Under the pieces are notes generated by a model, which ran no database searches, was not told the origin of the DNA, and saw only the letters and a program-made list of their open reading frames with translations. From DASSKA01 sp963839365 (GTDB lineage: Bacteria > Actinomycetota > Actinomycetes > Propionibacteriales > Nocardioidaceae), in the NCBI GenBank assembly GCA_963839365.1, contig CAWIUT010000002.1, forward strand, positions 310,001 to 374,000: a stretch of DNA of 64,000 bases, written 5' to 3'. Within the stretch, counting starts at the first letter, position 1. Each line of letters starts with the position of its first letter. This document shows positions 1 through 7,401 of the stretch, piece after piece. The position numbers and the translations under genes are program-made.

Positions 1-153
1 GCGGCCCACAACCGGTGAACTCCTGGAATGTCACTCTGCCGCAGCGTGACGGTACAGTCAGTGCCCGGCCGCCGGCCGTTGAGAAGATGTCAGCGGCCAG
101 ACGTGACCACGGCACGTGGTCGGGGACGACCAGGACGGAGGCGAGGGACGCGG

Positions 154-864
154 ATGGGCGTGCGCTTCGAGGAGCTCGACTGGCAAGACACCCCGATCGG
201 GGAGATCAGCCTGCGCCGCCGCGTCGAGCCGACGCTCGGCGTGGACGTCTTCGAGGTGAAGCTGGGTGAGGAGTTCCTCATGTCGAGTCTCTTCACTGTC
301 GGTGAGACCGAGCTGGCACGGCTCGGCCTGGCCGAGGTGGCGGCCGATCCCGTCGACGTGCTCGTGGGCGGGCTGGGGCTCGGGTACACCGCTGCGGCCG
401 CACTGGGCGACCCCAGGGTCCGACACGTCACCATCGTCGAAGCGATCGCGCCGGTGATCGACTGGCACCAGCGGGCGCTCTTTCCGGACACGGCCGGTCT
501 CGCCGCCGACCCGCGCACGCGGCTCGTGCTCGCGGACTTCTTCGCGCTCATGGCCGGCGAGTCCGGTTCCGACCAGGGCACGCCCGAGAGGTACGACGCG
601 ATCCTGCTCGACATCGACCACACTCCACGGCACGTGCTCAACCCGAGTCACGCGCCGTTCTACACGCGCGACGGGCTCACTGCGCTCAGGGGCCACCTCC
701 GGCCCGACGGTGTCTTTGCGCTGTGGTCCGACGATCCGCCCGACCCGGAGTTCCTGCGGGTCCTGTCGTGGGTGTTCGCTACCGCGCGGGCGGAGGTGGT
801 GACGTTCGCCAACCCGCTGACCGGCGGCGAGTCGTCGAACACCGTCTACGTCGCCGGTACCTGA
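154..864 (+). CDS. spermidine synthase-like Rossmann methyltransferase-fold protein
   Basis: The 236-residue product has the aminopropyltransferase/SAM-methyltransferase fold. A glycine-rich VGGLGLGYTA loop lies near residues 71-80, an acidic VEA strand end near 95-97, ADFF near 127-130 and LLDIDHTP near 151-158, which is the usual position of the active-site Asp in spermidine synthases. The ATG at 154 is chosen because GGAGG (137-141) and GAGGGA (143-148) precede it and the conserved sequence starts there. The frame is open further upstream to 28, but that part looks non-coding. Such proteins are often annotated spermidine synthase, but many actinobacterial members are not proven polyamine enzymes, so the substrate is open. 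otsA follows after about 50 bp but has its own promoter-like element. Confidence 0.8.
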   Translation: MGVRFEELDWQDTPIGEISLRRRVEPTLGVDVFEVKLGEEFLMSSLFTVGETELARLGLAEVAADPVDVLVGGLGLGYTAAAALGDPRVRHVTIVEAIAPVIDWHQRALFPDTAGLAADPRTRLVLADFFALMAGESGSDQGTPERYDAILLDIDHTPRHVLNPSHAPFYTRDGLTALRGHLRPDGVFALWSDDPPDPEFLRVLSWVFATARAEVVTFANPLTGGESSNTVYVAGT

Positions 865-884
865 ACGCGCCCGCCCGCACCCTT

Positions 885-898
885 CCCTTACGTAAAGG
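885..898. promoter_or_regulatory. palindromic operator candidate before otsA
   Basis: CCCTTACGTAAAGG is self-complementary at 12 of 14 positions around a perfect TTACGTAA core. It abuts the TAGACT -10 element, so it sits in the -35/-10 spacer. A bound dimer there would control otsA directly, as MerR-type regulators do. The regulator is not identified. Confidence 0.4.
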
Positions 899-904
899 TA
901 GACT
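899..904 (+). promoter_or_regulatory. -10 element (TAGACT), leaderless otsA
   Basis: TAGACT is followed by 7 nt and then the GTG start at 912, so transcription would begin at or next to the start codon. No Shine-Dalgarno sequence lies between them. No good -35 is visible. Confidence 0.55.
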
Positions 905-911
905 GTGCCGG

Positions 912-2306
912 GTGAGTGCTGACGAGGCCGGGTTGGTGGTGGTGTCGAACCGGCTCCCGGTCCAGCGCGTCGGGTCCACCTGGCGGGTCTCGGCCGGAGG
1001 ACTCGTCACAGCCCTTCGGCCGGTCGTTGCGCAACGCCGCACCACGTGGGTGGGCTGGGACGGCGGCTCCCGCGACCTTCCGCGGCTGCTGCCAGGCACG
1101 AAGGCCGAGCTGGAGCCGGTGGCGCTGTCACGCGACACCGTTCGCGGCTACTACGACGGCTTCGCAAACGCGACGCTGTGGCCGCTGTTCCACAACCTGG
1201 TGGGCACGCCGCAGTACGACAACCGATGGTGGAACTGCTACCAGAAGGCCAACGACGCCATGGCTCAGGCGACCGTGGAGGTCGCCGAGAGCCCCGGCAC
1301 CGACCTTGTCTGGGTCCACGACTACCAGCTGATGCTGGTGCCGCAGATGCTGCGCGAGGCGGGGCTGTCGCGCAGCCGGTTCTTCCTGCACATCCCCTGG
1401 CCGGCCCCCGAGCTGTTCAGCAGGCTCCCGTGGCGAGGCGAGCTCGTCCGCGGGCTGCTCGGGGCCGAGGTGATCAGCTTCCACACCGAGCGGTACCGCA
1501 AGAACTTCGCGCGGTCGTGCGGCCGCATCCTCGGCAACGAGGTCACGATCCGCGGCAAGACCATCCAGCTGTCAGACGGCCGGCTGGTCAAGACGGTCGC
1601 GAACCCGATCTCCATCGACGTCGACGAGTTCATCGCTGACGTGCGCCATCCCGAGGTGACCGGAAAGCTCGACCGGATGAAGGGCCAGTTCGCCGGCCGC
1701 CACGTCATGCTCGGCGTCGACCGGCTCGACTACACCAAGGGCATCCTCGAGCGGCTGCTTGCCTTCGAGCGGCTGCTCGAGCGTCGCGCGGACCTGCGCG
1801 GGACGGTCTGCCTGGTTCAGATCGCGGTGCCGAGCCGGGGCGGGGTCCAGCAGTACCAGGAGCTGCGGGAGCAGGTCGAGCTGACCATCGGCCGGATCAA
1901 CGGGCGGTTCACCGAGCCGGGCCACGACGTCCCGGTGCACTACTTCCACCGAGGCGTCTCCCGCACGGCGCTGCTGGCGTACTACCAGCTCGCGGACCAG
2001 ATGCTGGTGACCCCGCTCGAGGACGGGATGAACCTGGTCGCCAAGGAGTACGTCGTGGTCAGCCGCGCCAGCGGGCACCGTGAGGGTGCGCTGGTGCTCA
2101 GCGAGTTCACCGGCGCCGCCAGCGAGCTCCGCGAGGCCTTCATGTGCAACCCGTTCGACATCGACGGCACCAGCCGGGTGATGGAGCGGGCGCTGGCCAG
2201 CTCACCGGCCGAGCGGCGCGACCGCATCAACCACATGGCCCGTCGGGTCCGGAGGGCTGACATCCACCGCTGGGCCGCGGCAGAGCTCGGTACCACCACC
2301 CGCTGA
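912..2306 (+). CDS. otsA: trehalose-6-phosphate synthase (GT20)
   Basis: A 464-residue retaining glycosyltransferase that joins UDP- or GDP-glucose to glucose-6-phosphate in the cytoplasm, the first step of OtsAB trehalose synthesis. Visible family motifs are SNRLP (near 12-16), GGLVTAL, VWVHDYQLMLVPQMLR, FFLHIPWP, GVDRLDYTKGI and the nucleotide-sugar binding PLEDGMNLVAKEY. Length is normal for bacterial OtsA. GTG 912 is the start because conserved sequence begins directly after it and a -10 element is correctly spaced; the open frame upstream runs through the preceding gene. No trehalose-phosphatase (otsB) is adjacent, so it must be elsewhere. Trehalose serves in osmotic and desiccation protection in actinobacteria. 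Confidence 0.95.
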   Translation: MSADEAGLVVVSNRLPVQRVGSTWRVSAGGLVTALRPVVAQRRTTWVGWDGGSRDLPRLLPGTKAELEPVALSRDTVRGYYDGFANATLWPLFHNLVGTPQYDNRWWNCYQKANDAMAQATVEVAESPGTDLVWVHDYQLMLVPQMLREAGLSRSRFFLHIPWPAPELFSRLPWRGELVRGLLGAEVISFHTERYRKNFARSCGRILGNEVTIRGKTIQLSDGRLVKTVANPISIDVDEFIADVRHPEVTGKLDRMKGQFAGRHVMLGVDRLDYTKGILERLLAFERLLERRADLRGTVCLVQIAVPSRGGVQQYQELREQVELTIGRINGRFTEPGHDVPVHYFHRGVSRTALLAYYQLADQMLVTPLEDGMNLVAKEYVVVSRASGHREGALVLSEFTGAASELREAFMCNPFDIDGTSRVMERALASSPAERRDRINHMARRVRRADIHRWAAAELGTTTR

Positions 2307-2328
2307 TCAGGGAGACCAACACCACACC

Positions 2329-2541
2329 ATGGACGACACGATCACCCGCGAGAAGATCGCCTACTACGTCGGCAATGCCTTCGCAGTCACCTGGGCGGGC
2401 CGCAGCCAGCTGCTGCGCACCGCCTACAACAACAACGCACCACACGAGGTCATCAGCGAGCTGGTGGAGCTGCCCGACCAGCTGTACAAGAACCTCAACG
2501 ACGTCTGCGACGTGCTGCCGCACGTGGCGGCACGCGCGTGA
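2329..2541 (+). CDS. DUF2795-like small protein
   Basis: A 70-residue acidic protein. The C-terminal half (VISELVELPDQLYKNLNDVC) resembles DUF2795 domains, helical modules with a conserved leucine and DV pattern found in many actinobacteria. The function is unknown. It starts 22 nt after otsA and has only a weak GGGAG about 15 nt before the ATG, so it may be read through from otsA. I see no catalytic residues or membrane segment. The gene is short but the protein composition is normal, so I consider it real. Confidence 0.6.
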   Translation: MDDTITREKIAYYVGNAFAVTWAGRSQLLRTAYNNNAPHEVISELVELPDQLYKNLNDVCDVLPHVAARA

Positions 2542-2567
2542 CGCCGGGAGGGTGAACGAGACTGGCT

Positions 2568-3127
2568 ATGATCAGCGACTGCCCGTCTTGCGGCGAGAGC
2601 GAACAGCTTCTCGGGAGGCCCTCGGGTGACGACATCGAGGTCACCTGCGAGAGATGCGGAGCCCGGTGGCTGCGCGGCGGACCTCGCTGCAACGGCTGCG
2701 GAAGCGATGAGGTCGTGCTCCGTCCCCAGCTGATGACCCGGCACCCGCGGGGCAACCAGCTTGCGCTCGTCGGCCGCCGCCAGCTGCCACTGTGTCCCAC
2801 CTGCGACGCCGCGGCGATCGCGGACTCCCTGGCCGGCAACCGGCCGGTCCCCGACACCTACGTGTCGGTGTTCCTCTTCGGGCAGGCACAGTCGAGACAG
2901 GCCGAGGTGCCCTGCGCACCCGGGGCCGAGGTCTCGACCGGCCCGGGGTCGGAGACGTCCAGGACCGGCCCCACGCGGCCGGGTCGCTCACCAAGTGGTT
3001 CAACGACACCTGGACCGACGAGAAGGCGGCGGGGCGCGCCGCGGCTGCGGCAGCCATCACCGGGGCGGTGGAGCACTGGGGTGGCCACGGGTGGCTCGCA
3101 GAGGATGCTGCTGCGGACCTGAGGTAG
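2568..3127 (+). pseudogene. zinc-ribbon protein gene, frameshifted
   Basis: The N-terminal part (ATG 2568) carries four CxxC pairs (CPSC, CERC, CNGC and CPTC, near residues 5, 27, 42 and 76) typical of tandem zinc ribbons, and reads well to about VFLFG (near 2880). After that the frame gives Pro/Arg/Ser-rich low-quality sequence, while another frame gives a protein-like tail ending at 3127 (GSLTKWFNDTWTDEKAAGRA onward, Ala-rich, ending DLR). The break lies between about 2885 and 2975. Either the gene is broken or the assembly has an indel. A restored product would be about 185 residues: zinc ribbons plus a helical tail. I do not recognise a function. Confidence 0.5.
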
Positions 3128-3174
3128 ACGGCCTGTCGGCGGCTCGCTGACGGGGCCATGGACCGAGGAACTGG

Positions 3175-3570
3175 TCAGTCGCCGGTGGCTGTGCTGAACG
3201 TGCTCCGCCACGCCTGAAAGCCGCCGCAGAGGTCGGTGGCGTTGACCAGCCCGAGCAGCTGCAGCGTGCGTGCCGCCAGGCTCGAGCTGTAACCCTCGTT
3301 GCAGACCAGCACAACGCGACGCCCGGGATCGTCGGCGATCGGCAGCCGATGAGGGCTGGACGGGTCGAGTCGCCACTCGAGCACGTTGCGATCGACGACC
3401 ACAGCCCCCGGGAGCTCACCATCGCGCTGCCGTTGCTCGGCGGGCCGGATATCGACGACCAAGGCGCCGGCGTTCTGAACGGCCTCGAGGTCATGCGGCT
3501 GGACACGGTGGAGACTCATGCGACTCTCCGCCAGTAGTCGGCTGACGGCGGACTCGTCGGCATCGCCCAT
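3175..3570 (-). CDS. rhodanese-like domain protein
   Basis: A 131-residue single-domain rhodanese. The N-terminal helix (SRLLAESR) and VVDIRPAEQR are family features, and the active-site loop is CNEGYSSS, with the persulfide-carrying Cys first. NVLEWRLDP and GGFQAWR are also typical of actinobacterial members. Likely role: sulfur transfer from thiosulfate or persulfide to a thiol acceptor in the cytosol. The ATG at 3570 is chosen because homology covers the LLAESR region. An internal Met at 3519 has a better ribosome-binding site (GGAGAG) and is an alternative start. The upstream minus-strand open frame stops exactly one codon before this ATG. Confidence 0.8.
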   Translation of the reverse strand: MGDADESAVSRLLAESRMSLHRVQPHDLEAVQNAGALVVDIRPAEQRQRDGELPGAVVVDRNVLEWRLDPSSPHRLPIADDPGRRVVLVCNEGYSSSLAARTLQLLGLVNATDLCGGFQAWRSTFSTATGD

Positions 3571-4011
3571 TCAACCGACGATACCGGAATCGTCACGGGC
3601 GCCGGATGCGCGGCATTCCGCGACGAAGCGTGCTTGCGCGCGCGGTTGCTGGCGACCTTCTCGTGGGGCCCGGCGGGCGTGACCTTGATTCGCAGATGCT
3701 GAAAGGCCGTTCGTCGCGCGTGCTTCTCCGCCTGCGGCGTCCGGCTCGTCCGGTGCGCGCTCGGTCCCGGGAACGACGTAGTCGCGGATACCGAGCTGCA
3801 GAATGCCGCGCAGTGCCGGCTTGCCGAACGCGTTGTGGCTGTTACGTCTCGGGATCATCGCGTCGGTGAGTGCGGTGCAGTTCTGCGCCGCGTCCGGCAT
3901 GCCCTGGAGGGTGCTGCAGTCCCGGCGAAATAGTGCACGAAGATCGCAGTCCATGTGGAGGCTGCGGCAGTACGGTCCGGCAAAGGTGTAGTCGCGTAGC
4001 GGACTCACCAT
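3571..4011 (-). other. open frame of unknown status, possible remnant
   Basis: A minus-strand open frame of 146 codons whose first half contains a Cys-rich stretch (YCRS, DCDLR, RDCSTL, QNCTAL) and reads more like protein than any other frame here; the second half is basic and low quality. It ends TGA directly against the rhodanese ATG, which would allow coupling. There is no convincing ribosome-binding site at ATG 4011. I do not recognise a family. It may be the tail of a decayed secreted protein. Apart from this frame I see nothing convincing between 3571 and 4112. Confidence 0.25.
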
Positions 4012-4112
4012 GAAGGCGGCCTTTGGCGTCGGCTGGGACCTGCTCGCCCTGCGAGCGCTCCGTCGAGGGGCGCCTTGAGCGGCTGCTTAGGAGTGAGTGC
4101 CAACATGGCCGT

Positions 4113-4493
4113 GTGACTGTCATCAAGATCAATGCCATCACCGTACCCGGGGACAGCGGCGACGAGCTCGCCCGTCGCTTCGCCGCCCGGGCCGGTGCAG
4201 TCGACAACCAGGACGGGTTCGAAGGGTTCGACCTCCTCAAGCCGACCGACGAGCGGACCACCTGGCTCGTGGTCACCCGCTGGCGCGACGAGGCGGCGTT
4301 CGAGGCGTGGGTCAATTCACCGGCGTTCGCGCACGGTCATCGCTCGGCGGGTGGGTCGGAGAGCTCCTCGACGACCCAGGAGGGAGCGGACGGCGGAGGC
4401 GGCGAGGGTGCGCATCGCGTTGGCCCCGTCGGAATCCACAGCGAGCTCTGGTCCTACGAGATCGCAGGTGGGTCACCCGGGAGGACCTCGTAG
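4113..4493 (+). CDS. antibiotic biosynthesis monooxygenase (ABM) domain protein
   Basis: A 126-residue ferredoxin-like-fold monooxygenase of the ABM/IsdG-like family. The pattern begins VIKINAITVP, continues with the FEGFDLL strand and LVVTRWRDEAAFEAWVNSPAFAHGH, and ends SELWSYEI. Relatives include cofactor-free quinone-forming monooxygenases and MhuD/IsdG haem-degrading enzymes. No Asn/His/Trp set diagnostic for haem cleavage can be assigned by eye. The start is uncertain: GTG 4113 fits the conserved N-terminus, but the nearest Shine-Dalgarno-like GGAG is about 20 nt upstream. The segment between the central strand and the C-terminal strand is unusually Gly/Ser-rich, which may be local decay. 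Confidence 0.6.
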   Translation: MTVIKINAITVPGDSGDELARRFAARAGAVDNQDGFEGFDLLKPTDERTTWLVVTRWRDEAAFEAWVNSPAFAHGHRSAGGSESSSTTQEGADGGGGEGAHRVGPVGIHSELWSYEIAGGSPGRTS

Positions 4494-4612
4494 CCACTGT
4501 TCCCCAGCGGCCGCCGAAGGCGCGTTGATCTGCCGCTGGTGGAGCGTGCTCAGCCCCAACAGTGCCGCGCCCGGGTTGCGTCAGGGCGGCTACTGGTGAT
4601 GGATGAACGCGG

Positions 4613-4987
4613 TCAACGCGTCCATGCCGTGGCGCTCAAGGCGGTCGGGGCAGAGCTGAAGCTTCGGGCTGGGATGTTTGGGGATGCACCCGATCCCCCC
4701 AGGCGTGCGCCCGGCCGGACCGGTGGCCGTCGTGGTAGGTCAGTAGCAGTCCGGTGCCCTCGTATACGCGGGTCGGACTGCGGCGACCCCGAGGTAATGC
4801 TGTGCCTGCCGTGCGGCAGCTTCTCGTTCCGCAGCGGCCGCAAGGTCACGTTCGCCGGCGGCCACCCTCGTTGAGCGCTGATCCGGATCATGCCGGCCCC
4901 GCCGGTCCGCCACGGCTGCCAGCAGGAGGTCAGGGCCGCAACCACGAACAGCCCTGCCGCCGCGGGCAGCCACCGCAGACTCACCAT
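4613..4987 (-). CDS. possible small lipoprotein, unknown function
   Basis: ATG 4987 is preceded by a good GGAGGA at 5-nt spacing. The product starts MVSLRWLPAAAGLFVVAALT followed by SC: a basic n-region, a hydrophobic core and a lipobox-like LTSC at about residues 19-22. This predicts a signal-peptidase-II lipoprotein. After about residue 60 the sequence turns into Arg/Pro/Ser-rich text without clear protein character, so the C-terminus may be frameshifted or the gene decayed. It is 124 codons as drawn. I see nothing else convincing from 4494 to 5194. Confidence 0.35.
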   Translation of the reverse strand: MVSLRWLPAAAGLFVVAALTSCWQPWRTGGAGMIRISAQRGWPPANVTLRPLRNEKLPHGRHSITSGSPQSDPRIRGHRTATDLPRRPPVRPGARLGGSGASPNIPARSFSSAPTALSATAWTR

Positions 4988-5194
4988 CGCGTCCTCCGCT
5001 GTAACAGACCCTGACCCCAACATCCTCGCAGCCCCGGCACACAACCGAGATGGCCGCCGCTCCTCTGCGCGGGCGACCGCCGGGTTCGCGCCAGCACCAG
5101 TCGACCGCGTCAGTACATCCGCGGCCGAGCGGGTCCGGCCCGAGCCCAGGTCACGACTCCGCCATCTGCTGCACATCGACCGGCCCGAGCCCAG

Positions 5195-5365
5195 GTGCCT
5201 GACTTCGGCCGCCAATGCGCCGTCACCGTCTCGACACGGACGGTCCGCCGCTACATCGCCGGCGGCCAGCTCGAGGCCGTCCGGCTCGGCCGTAAGACGC
5301 TGCGCCTCAAGGTCGCCTCGACCGAGCGGTTCATCGACGCCAGGCCGGTCGGAAGCTGGCGCTGA
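5195..5365 (+). pseudogene. excisionase/HTH_17-like DNA-binding remnant
   Basis: The segment from 5228 encodes VSTRTVRRYIAGGQLEAVRL, followed by GRKTLRLKVASTERFIDA. This is the winged-helix pattern of MerR/Xis-type HTH_17 proteins: recognition helix STRTVRRYI, then a wing with the Arg-Leu-Gly-Arg turn. It ends TGA at 5363-5365. The normal N-terminal segment of such proteins is missing or shifted, and GTG 5195 gives only 56 residues. These proteins usually belong to integrative elements (Xis) or act as small regulators. Its position near a tRNA and a broken gene suggests a relic of a mobile element. Confidence 0.5.
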
Positions 5366-5387
5366 TTCGCGGTTGCCCTGGTCGCGG

Positions 5388-6023
5388 GGATCAGGCTCGC
5401 TACTGTCGAAGCGCTTGTCGCATCTGTGGCGTTGAGCTGGCCGCACGCCACGCGGCGATCTACGAACGCTCCTTCAAGACGGTCCGGTGCGTGAGCTGTC
5501 CGCCCGCCGCTGCCGTTGCAAGGGATGCCGAGGTCGCAGTCGAGGTGAGGCCGGCTGCCCACGAGGATGGAATTGCCGGCGTCTCGGCCCACCGAGAGTA
5601 CGAGCGGCGCAAGAACAGGCGTGAAGAGCAGATCCGAACCAGGCATCCGAAGCTCGGAGGACTGATCTCGCGCTCTCGGACGATCAACAAGGCACGAAGC
5701 CGTGGGCGTCTGGCGCCAAGGGAGAGGCCGCGCTGGGCTCAAGCCTCGACAAGCTGGCATCGGAGTCGATTGCGGTTCTTCGGCGCCTCCCCGGGACCAA
5801 CGCCAAACATCGACCACATAGTCGTGACGGCTGCTGGGGGCGTGGTGGACACCAAGCGGTACGTCGACAAGCGCCCCGAACTGCGTTGGTGGGCGCGTTC
5901 TTCTCCACTCGCCGCGTTCGGGTCGTGTCACCCCGCAAGCTCAGGAAGATCATCGACGAGGCGACCGGCGAGATGGACGTCGGGACCGTCTGGGACCGTC
6001 TGGCACGGGCTTCCCCAGCGTGA
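5388..6023 (+). pseudogene. NERD-domain (nuclease-related) zinc-finger protein, decayed
   Basis: Pieces of one actinobacterial protein type appear in order but in shifting frames. First is a zinc-finger start with CRICGVELAARHAAIYERSF and CVSC (frame from 5416). Next comes a basic helix, AHREYERRKNRREEQIRTRH, then PKLGGLI. After a shift near 5668 the frame gives ALSDDQQGTKPWASGAKGEA. An extra base near 5805 restores the first frame for NIDHIVVTAAGGVVDTKRY, the NERD core. The C-terminal SPRKLRKIIDEATGEM and WDRLARASPA (stop 6021-6023) follows in a third frame, with the middle of the domain deleted. At least three lesions make this a pseudogene. NERD proteins are predicted nucleases of unknown role. 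Confidence 0.65.
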
Positions 6024-6131
6024 CGCAGGTCCAGCACCACGACACGAGCGGCCAAGTCTGGTGCTCGTTGTCCCCCGTGCGTTCCTGGAAAGCAGATCGA
6101 GGTCCTCGAGGGCCTCTGACCTGCGGTTATA

Positions 6132-6206
6132 TGGTGGGCGATACTGGGTTTGAACCAGTGACCTCTTCCGTGTCAAGGAAGCGCGCTACCACTGCGCCAA
6201 TCGCCC
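6132..6206 (-). tRNA. tRNA-Val (GAC)
   Basis: The minus strand folds as a cloverleaf. Acceptor arm GGGCGAT pairs with ATCGCCC, the anticodon stem is CTTCC/GGAAG with loop TTGACAC (anticodon GAC), and the T-loop is GGTTCAAACC. A73 and the CCA tail (TGG at 6132-6134 on the plus strand) are encoded. It is the last gene of a Gly-Cys-Val transcript. Confidence 0.95.
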
Positions 6207-6249
6207 GTGACGGCCCAAGAACCCATCCTAGAAGGGAATCGAGCAGTCG

Positions 6250-6320
6250 AGGTGGAGACGGGATTTGAACCCGTGTAGACGGATTTGCAGTCCGTTGCCT
6301 CGCCTCTCGGCCACTCCACC
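6250..6320 (-). tRNA. tRNA-Cys (GCA)
   Basis: Acceptor arm GGTGGAG pairs with CTCCACC and is followed by U73, the discriminator expected for Cys. Anticodon stem ACGGA/TCCGT holds loop CTGCAAA (anticodon GCA). CCA is not encoded. It lies 21 bp from tRNA-Gly and 43 bp from tRNA-Val on the same strand. Confidence 0.95.
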
Positions 6321-6341
6321 AAGGAGGCTTAGACCTCTCCG

Positions 6342-6414
6342 AGCGGACGACGAGGCTCGAACTCGCGACCTCAACCTTGGCAAGGTTGCGCTCTACCAAC
6401 TGAGCTACGTCCGC
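6342..6414 (-). tRNA. tRNA-Gly (GCC)
   Basis: Acceptor arm GCGGACG pairs with CGTCCGC. Anticodon stem CAACC/GGTTG holds loop TTGCCAA (anticodon GCC), and the T-arm has GAGTTCGAGC. CCA is not encoded. It is the first gene of the minus-strand tRNA cluster. Confidence 0.95.
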
Positions 6415-6460
6415 CAGTCACCTCAGCCGGGGCGGCGACCCCAACCGCAGGTGCGTGAGA

Positions 6461-6488
6461 ACTTTAGCCGACATCTCCACGATGACAA
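6461..6488 (-). promoter_or_regulatory. promoter of the tRNA Gly-Cys-Val cluster
   Basis: On the minus strand TTGTCA (6488-6483) and TAAAGT (6466-6461) are separated by 16 bp. They lie about 47 bp upstream of the tRNA-Gly 5' end. This is the only promoter-like pair I see for the three tRNAs. Confidence 0.55.
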
Positions 6489-6554
6489 ATTCGGGCAAGG
6501 CGCAGCGTGTTGGGAAGGCTGCCGAGCGCTTCCGGGGCGTCGCCTGGCTGTCGG

Positions 6555-6560
6555 TAGGGT
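6555..6560 (+). promoter_or_regulatory. -10 element (TAGGGT) before the class IV aminotransferase
   Basis: TAGGGT is followed by 6 nt and ATG 6567, which would give a leaderless mRNA. The AGGG inside it could instead act as a weak Shine-Dalgarno sequence. Confidence 0.45.
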
Positions 6561-6566
6561 CGTGGC

Positions 6567-7388
6567 ATGCGGGCCTGGGTGAACGGGAAGCTGCTCGATG
6601 ATGTGCGCACCGCGGCCCTACCCGTCACCGACCACGGTCTCACCGTGGGGGACGGCGTGTTCGAGACCGTCAAGGTGGTCGCGGGGCAGCCCTTCGCGCT
6701 GACCCGGCACCTGGCCAGGCTGGCCCGCTCAGCCAAGGGTCTGGGGCTGGAGAAGCCCGACGAGCACCGGGTACGACGCGCCGTGGCCGCCGTGCTGGAG
6801 GGGCAACAGCTCCGGCTCGGCAAGCTGCGGATCACCTGGACCGCCGGTGCCGGTCCGATGGGCTCGGGGAGAGGAAGTGGCGACCCGACGCTCGTGGTGG
6901 TGGCCGACGCCCTCGAGCCCGCGGCTCCGGACGTCCGCGTGGTGACGGCGCCCTGGGTGCGCAACGAGCGCGGCGCGCTGGCCGGGCTGAAGACCACCTC
7001 CTACGCCGAGAACGTCGTGGCGTTGGCCTACGCACACGAGCGCGGCGCCTCGGAGGCGCTGTTCGCCAACTCCCGCGGGGACCTGTGCGAGGGCACCGGG
7101 TCGAACGTGCTCTATGTCGTCGACGGGGAGCTGCGTACGCCGAGCCTGTCCTCCGGATGTCTGGCGGGGGTCAGCCGGGCGCTCGTGCTCGAGTGGTGCG
7201 GGGGCCGAGAGGTGGATGAGCCCCTCGACGTTCTCGGCCGTGCCGAGGAGGTGATGCTCGTGGGGACCACCCGGGACGTGCAACCAGTCAGCGCTGTCGA
7301 CGGACGGAAGCTCCCCACGCCGGGGCCGGTCACTGCGCGGTGCATGCAGGTCTGGGATGCGCGAGCCTCCGAGCACCCCGATCCCTAG
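6567..7388 (+). CDS. class IV aminotransferase / aminodeoxychorismate lyase-like
   Basis: A 273-residue fold-type IV PLP enzyme. The N-terminus VNGKLLDD, GDGVFETVK and the Arg-rich TRHLARLARSA are family features. The PLP lysine is in LKTTSYAENV (near residue 150), and CEGTGSNV binds the cofactor phosphate. Homologues are 4-amino-4-deoxychorismate lyase (PabC, folate synthesis), branched-chain aminotransferases and D-amino acid aminotransferases. The length and GDGVFETV favour a PabC-like enzyme, but substrate cannot be read from sequence alone. No pabA/pabB neighbour is present. ATG 6567 fits the conserved start and the closely spaced -10 element. Confidence 0.85.
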   Translation: MRAWVNGKLLDDVRTAALPVTDHGLTVGDGVFETVKVVAGQPFALTRHLARLARSAKGLGLEKPDEHRVRRAVAAVLEGQQLRLGKLRITWTAGAGPMGSGRGSGDPTLVVVADALEPAAPDVRVVTAPWVRNERGALAGLKTTSYAENVVALAYAHERGASEALFANSRGDLCEGTGSNVLYVVDGELRTPSLSSGCLAGVSRALVLEWCGGREVDEPLDVLGRAEEVMLVGTTRDVQPVSAVDGRKLPTPGPVTARCMQVWDARASEHPDP

Positions 7389-7401
7389 GGGCCGCACCCC
7401 T

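Noticed and set aside
3519..3570. Internal Met at 3519 as rhodanese start (better ribosome-binding site)
   Set aside because: Sequence upstream (SRLLAESR) matches the conserved N-terminal helix of the family, so the ATG at 3570 is preferred; kept as an alternative.
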